A stretch of DNA of 64,000 nucleotides, taken from contig DLHO01000026.1 of the NCBI GenBank assembly GCA_002483265.1, positions 412,510 to 476,509 on the forward strand. The letters run 5' to 3'. This stretch comes from Flavobacteriales bacterium UBA7666 (lineage in GTDB: Bacteria > Bacteroidota > Bacteroidia > Flavobacteriales_D > Crocinitomicaceae). Positions 60,405 through 64,000 of this stretch are shown here, piece by piece. Within the stretch, counting starts at the first letter, position 1. Each line of letters opens with the position of its first letter. The position numbers were made by a program, and so were the translations under genes. The notes below the pieces were generated by a model. The model was given only the letters and a program-made list of their open reading frames with translations, ran no database searches and was not told the origin of the DNA.

Positions 60405-61358
60405 TTAGTTCAAAATAATGTTCCAATCGGACGAATTATTCCCCACCAACCACTCTTTTGCGGTCATTTTTTTCTTTCCCTCCACCTGAAACTCGACAAT
60501 TTCGAGTTGTTTTTCGTTGGTGTCAACAAATAATTGAGTCTTGGAAGAAGATAAATTAATGGATCCGGAACCTTTTTGATCCGTTATGATTGTTTTAAAA
60601 ACCTTCACATTTTTTAATTCTCCTTTCGCGTTCTTCCAAGTTGTCCATGCAGCTGGATACGGATTCAATCCACGGATCAAATTATGAATCGTTTCCGGTT
60701 TCGCATTCCAGTCAATTTGTGTATTCTCTTTAAACAATTTCGGAGCGGGTCTCATCGAAGTACCCAATTCTGATTGCGGAATCGGATTTACTTCCTTGTT
60801 TGCAATACGGTTTAGCGTTTCTACCGCCAAATCACCACCGATGTGAATCATGTGGTCATGCAGTTCTCCGGCGCTTTCATTTTCCGAGATCGGCATTTCT
60901 ATTTGACCAATTACATTTCCTGTATCAATCGCTTCATCTATAAAGAAGGTACTGACTCCTGTTTTTTTGTCTCCGTTTATAATGGACCAATTGATAGGAG
61001 CAGCTCCGCGGTAATCGGGTAGAAGAGAGGCGTGGAGATTGAATGTTCCGTGTTTGGGCATTTTCCAAACCTCAGTTGGAAGCATTCTGAATGCCACAAC
61101 TACAAAAACGTCTGCTTTCAATGCTTCCAATTCTATTAAAAAACCGGGATCTTTCAATTTTAATGGCTGCAGAACCGGAATTTGATTTTCCAGAGCAAAT
61201 TGTTTTACTGGGCTTTCATGCATCATTTGACCTCTACCTGCCGGTTTATCCGCAACAGTGACGATACCAACTAAATTCATTCCAGCTGATTTGATGGCCT
61301 CCAAAATTCCAACTGAAAAATGGGGCGTCCCCATAAAAACAATGCGCAAACTATTCAT
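60405..61358 (-). CDS. fmt: methionyl-tRNA formyltransferase
   Basis: Formylates the amino group of Met on initiator tRNA with 10-formyltetrahydrofolate. 317 residues. Motifs: IVFMGTPHFSVGILEAI, the catalytic-region NLHASLLPDYRGAAPINW (SLLP with Asn and His) and IDTGNVIGQ. The C-terminal OB-like domain is present to the end. Its start overlaps the end of the MATE gene by 8 bp, so it is the third gene of the rlmI-like/MATE/fmt operon. Confidence 0.97.
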   Translation of the reverse strand: MNSLRIVFMGTPHFSVGILEAIKSAGMNLVGIVTVADKPAGRGQMMHESPVKQFALENQIPVLQPLKLKDPGFLIELEALKADVFVVVAFRMLPTEVWKMPKHGTFNLHASLLPDYRGAAPINWSIINGDKKTGVSTFFIDEAIDTGNVIGQIEMPISENESAGELHDHMIHIGGDLAVETLNRIANKEVNPIPQSELGTSMRPAPKLFKENTQIDWNAKPETIHNLIRGLNPYPAAWTTWKNAKGELKNVKVFKTIITDQKGSGSINLSSSKTQLFVDTNEKQLEIVEFQVEGKKKMTAKEWLVGNNSSDWNIILN

Positions 61359-62688
61359 AAACTACCTTTTCCTTTATTCGATTGATCCATTTCAAATACG
61401 TAAAGGAAGTCAATCCCATCGTAATGAAATAAACATATTCAACTAACCAAACCCATTGAATAGGCCAGTTCCATATTTTAATGAAAAGATAAGCAGAAAT
61501 GATATACAAAGTTGTCGCTAAACATTCTACCAAAAAGGTGATCCGTGTTTTACCAATTCCGCTGATGGTTTGGAAATACACACTTCCCATACCGTAAATA
61601 AGAATAGATCCGCTTACTACACGAAGAATTTGTGCGCTTTTTGCAACGTGTTCCGGGTGATCTGAAACCAAGCGGATCAATGCCTCCGGATAAAATAGGG
61701 ATCCATGAAATGTCAAGATTAAAAAGCAAACAGTTAAGAGCTGCATTCTCCGTTGAATGATTGGGATTTGACTAAATTGTTTTGCACCGAAGTATTGAGC
61801 AATGTACGTTTTGGTAGCCGCCGCAAATCCCCAGATTGGAATGAAGGCTAAGAAATAAATGTATCGGATATTTAATGAAAGGGTCAGATTGTTTCCGCCC
61901 ATTTGTTCAATCCAAATAAAGAAGATCGTCCAGATAGAAAGTGCTACGATTCCCTGAAATAGAAGCGGGACTCCAATCTTTAGGTTTTCTTTGAGTTGAA
62001 ATTTGGTAATGAAATTCTCTTTCCAAACCGGATATTGCTTTTTCAGTCTGCCTCCGATTAATGTAGACAATAAGAACAGCATCGCTAAGAATTCAGCACA
62101 GGTAGAAGCAATTGCAGCTCCTTCCAGTCCTAACCGCGGAAAAGGACCAATTCCAAATACGAGGAAGTAATCCATAATAATGTTTGAAACGGCGGTAATT
62201 AAAGAAGCTATCAATACAAGTGATGTTTTCCCAACCGCTAAATAAGATGCCTGAATACTGATTGTGATTGTAGCTGCCCAGAAGGAATAACCTCTGATCT
62301 CCAGAAAAGATTGTTCTGCTTTGGCCAATTCATTGTTTGTAACCAAATATCCCATCAATGAAGGCATGCAAAACTGAACTAAGACAGTCAATACAATGGC
62401 TGCTATAACAAGAATGATGAAGTTAGACTGAAAAACAGCTGCAAATCCTCTTGTATTCTTTTCTCCCACTTTTTGAGCCATGGCAATTTGAGCGCCATCT
62501 CCCAATCCTATGAAAACCATGTACATGGTAATATACCAAAGACCCGCACTTCCGGAAGCATCGTAAGCCAGTTTACTGAATCTACTTAAGAAGGCGGCGT
62601 CAGTAATGGAAATAACGGATTGAATGAATCCGCTGAGCATCATTGGGAGAGCAACTTTAAGAATGCTCTTGTATCGAATATCAAGCAT
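61351..62688 (-). CDS. MATE family efflux transporter
   Basis: A 445-residue inner-membrane antiporter with 12 predicted helices in the two-fold MATE arrangement (first half VALPMMLSGFIQSVISITDAAFLS; second half beginning KIGVPLLFQGIVALSIWTIFF). These exporters use Na+ or H+ gradients to expel organic cations or drugs. Its ATG overlaps the stop of the methyltransferase gene by one base (TAATG), so translation is coupled. Substrate unknown. Confidence 0.9.
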   Translation of the reverse strand: MLDIRYKSILKVALPMMLSGFIQSVISITDAAFLSRFSKLAYDASGSAGLWYITMYMVFIGLGDGAQIAMAQKVGEKNTRGFAAVFQSNFIILVIAAIVLTVLVQFCMPSLMGYLVTNNELAKAEQSFLEIRGYSFWAATITISIQASYLAVGKTSLVLIASLITAVSNIIMDYFLVFGIGPFPRLGLEGAAIASTCAEFLAMLFLLSTLIGGRLKKQYPVWKENFITKFQLKENLKIGVPLLFQGIVALSIWTIFFIWIEQMGGNNLTLSLNIRYIYFLAFIPIWGFAAATKTYIAQYFGAKQFSQIPIIQRRMQLLTVCFLILTFHGSLFYPEALIRLVSDHPEHVAKSAQILRVVSGSILIYGMGSVYFQTISGIGKTRITFLVECLATTLYIISAYLFIKIWNWPIQWVWLVEYVYFITMGLTSFTYLKWINRIKEKVVYE

Positions 62689-63857
62689 TAGATAATCTGT
62701 AAAAGCAGTCCTTTTAAATATTCTCCTTCCGGGTGAAAGGCATTAATTGGATGATCTGCCGGTTGATGTAACTGCTCCAAAATCTTAACCGTTCTTCCGG
62801 ATTCAATTGCTGCAGCAATAATCGTATTTGTAAACAATTGTTTATCCACAACCTGTGAACAGCTGTAAGTCATCAATAAACCTCCAGGTCGGATGTGCTG
62901 AATAGCCATTGCATTCAGACGTTTATATCCTTGAACAGCTTGATGTCTTTTATCGCGGTGTTTCGCAAATGCAGGCGGATCTAAAATAATAATGTCATAT
63001 TCTTCTCCTGTTTCACGGATAAAGTTCATAGCATCCGCAACAATGGATTGGTGATTTTCAAAACCATTCAATTCAATATTTGCATCTGTGAGTTCAATTG
63101 CTTTTTTAGAGCTGTCCAATGAGTGAACTTCTTTCGCTCCTTCTTTCAAAGCAGCCAAACTAAATCCTCCGGAATAGCAAAATGTATTTAGAATCTTTGC
63201 TCCCGCGGCATATTTAGCCAATAAAGCTCTGTTTTCGCGCTGATCAATAAAGAATCCGGTTTTTTGACCTGTGATCCAGTCTAACTGATATTTTACACCA
63301 TTTTCCAAAGCAATATGTGGAGTTTCACAAGCCCCATATAAGTAACCGTCTTCAACCGGGATCCGTCCGGGAAGTGTTTCCTTGGATTTGTTGTAAACAG
63401 CTTTTAAATCGCTTCCTATCGCGTGAACTAATGCGTTTTTGATCAAGTCAATTTGAAGGTACATTCCCAAACTGTGACATTGAATCACCGCAACTCCGCC
63501 ATAATAATCGATTACAAGTCCGGGTAATTCATCGCCCTCACCATGCACTAATCTACAGATCGAATTGTCTTCTCTGAAAAGATGTAATTTCTTACGTAAA
63601 TCGACTGCGTCTGAAATGCGTTTATTGAAAAAATCCTGATCAATTTGCTCCTTGCTGAAAGTCAGGATCCGAACGGCAATAGAGCCATGCTGGAAGTGTC
63701 CTTTCGCAATTTCATTGTTTCGTGAATCCAAAACAGTTACTACCTCACCATCCTCAATTGTAAGCGGCATTTCTTTTAAAGCACCGGAAAAAATCCACGG
63801 ATGTCTTCTTTCCATAGATTGCGTTTTGTGGGGGAGTAATTGAACACTGGAGTACAT
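62688..63857 (-). CDS. RlmI-family class I SAM-dependent rRNA cytosine methyltransferase
   Basis: A 389-residue enzyme with an N-terminal PUA domain (about 5-85) and a Rossmann methyltransferase domain. GQKTGFFIDQRENR, ILNTFCYSGGFSLAAL (SAM binding), EYDIIILDPPAFAKH (motif IV) and LMTYSCSQ are the RlmI/RlmK pattern, which in E. coli RlmI makes 5-methylcytidine in 23S rRNA. The precise target here is not known. A TATCTTTG box (63874-63881) lies 16 nt before the ATG. First gene of an operon with MATE and fmt. Confidence 0.93.
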   Translation of the reverse strand: MYSSVQLLPHKTQSMERRHPWIFSGALKEMPLTIEDGEVVTVLDSRNNEIAKGHFQHGSIAVRILTFSKEQIDQDFFNKRISDAVDLRKKLHLFREDNSICRLVHGEGDELPGLVIDYYGGVAVIQCHSLGMYLQIDLIKNALVHAIGSDLKAVYNKSKETLPGRIPVEDGYLYGACETPHIALENGVKYQLDWITGQKTGFFIDQRENRALLAKYAAGAKILNTFCYSGGFSLAALKEGAKEVHSLDSSKKAIELTDANIELNGFENHQSIVADAMNFIRETGEEYDIIILDPPAFAKHRDKRHQAVQGYKRLNAMAIQHIRPGGLLMTYSCSQVVDKQLFTNTIIAAAIESGRTVKILEQLHQPADHPINAFHPEGEYLKGLLLQII

Positions 63858-63873
63858 ATCACGAAATTTTGTG

Positions 63874-63881
63874 CAAAGATA
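63874..63881 (-). promoter_or_regulatory. -7 box of the rlmI-like operon
   Basis: TATCTTTG on the minus strand, exact TAnnTTTG match; predicted leader only about 10 nt. Confidence 0.55.
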
Positions 63882-63933
63882 GTTTATTAATTACGAATTG
63901 AAAGTTTGTTTGAGCTCGGTAAGCCCACCTTTT

Positions 63934-63965
63934 AGAATTCAAAATTCAAAATGCAGAATTCAAAA
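63934..63965. repeat. short AATTCAAAA-type repeat tract
   Basis: AGAATTCAAAATTCAAAAT followed by GCAGAATTCAAAAG contains three AATTCAAAA units. It resembles the AT-rich GAATT repeats at 8.5 and 56.1 kb in style but shares no long exact match. No gene is seen in 63882-64000. Confidence 0.5.
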
Positions 63966-64000
63966 GTGAGAAAGTAAATTTGAAATGGGGAATTGAAAAT

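Noticed and set aside
1..64000. tRNA, rRNA, CRISPR arrays, insertion sequences, prophage or a known defence system
   Set aside because: No cloverleaf-like segment, regular spacer array, transposase, integrase or defence-type gene was seen by eye; a covariance-model tRNA scan would be the decisive check.

Overview
The window reads as a piece of Bacteroidota chromosome, most likely order Flavobacteriales and possibly near Fluviicola/Crocinitomicaceae (the genus guess is inference). The signs are: five secreted proteins with type IX secretion (T9SS) C-terminal sorting domains; exact TAnnTTTG promoter -7 boxes in front of many genes and almost no Shine-Dalgarno sequences; a Rho factor with a huge Asn/Gln-rich insert; a bTHX ribosomal protein; and AT-rich intergenic repeats of the kind common in this phylum. 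No rRNA, tRNA, CRISPR array, insertion sequence or prophage was found. Most of the window is ordinary chromosome, densely coded and mainly on the minus strand.

Layout. 1-9.4 kb: the end of a Mur-type ligase, a DUF4199-like membrane protein, rho, a divergent dicarboxylate/glutamate-type symporter, a small lipoprotein, uvrA and an ECF sigma factor. 9.4-18 kb: a lipoprotein, a large FG-GAP T9SS cargo, an AhpD-like protein, an apparent operon of membrane protein / subclass B1 metallo-beta-lactamase / Crp-family regulator, and pckA. 18.5-22 kb: the overlapping operon elbB / membrane-anchored MutS-like ATPase / PHB-depolymerase-like esterase, with a divergent DCC-family protein. 22.5-27.9 kb: a tight plus-strand run of a ribulose-phosphate-epimerase-like protein fused to CBS domains, a type I-beta DAHP synthase, a KdsC-like phosphatase with a duplicated N-terminal module, a saccharopine/alanine-dehydrogenase-family enzyme and a UMF1 transporter. 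28.4-33.6 kb: two converging T9SS cargos separated from their neighbours by repeats. 33.7-40.3 kb: thioredoxin-like protein, an FtsX-type ABC pair, miaA, mltF and acpH. 40.3-44.5 kb: a run of small poorly characterised secreted, lipoprotein, GNAT, TPR and WG-repeat genes. 44.6-54.2 kb: dipeptidyl peptidase III, a secreted hydrolase, DUF1684, YggS, DUF1015, serA, serC, bTHX and trmH. 54.5-59.6 kb: a secreted class C beta-lactamase-fold serine hydrolase, a TonB-receptor-like barrel and an AraC regulator. 60-63.9 kb: HU, fmt, a MATE transporter and an RlmI-like methyltransferase.

How genes work together. serC and serA give two steps of serine synthesis. The rlmI-like/MATE/fmt genes overlap and are probably cotranscribed. 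The AraC regulator precedes the TonB-type barrel with a perfect 10-bp inverted repeat between them that covers a -7-like box. The most unusual unit is at 22.5-25.2 kb: its three overlapping or abutting genes mirror the Kdo pathway logic (pentose-phosphate enzyme with CBS pair, PEP-aldolase-type synthase, KdsC phosphatase), but two of the three enzymes come from different families than the standard ones. A second theme is that at least five genes carry an exact -7 box only 3-6 nt before the ATG, which predicts leaderless mRNAs.
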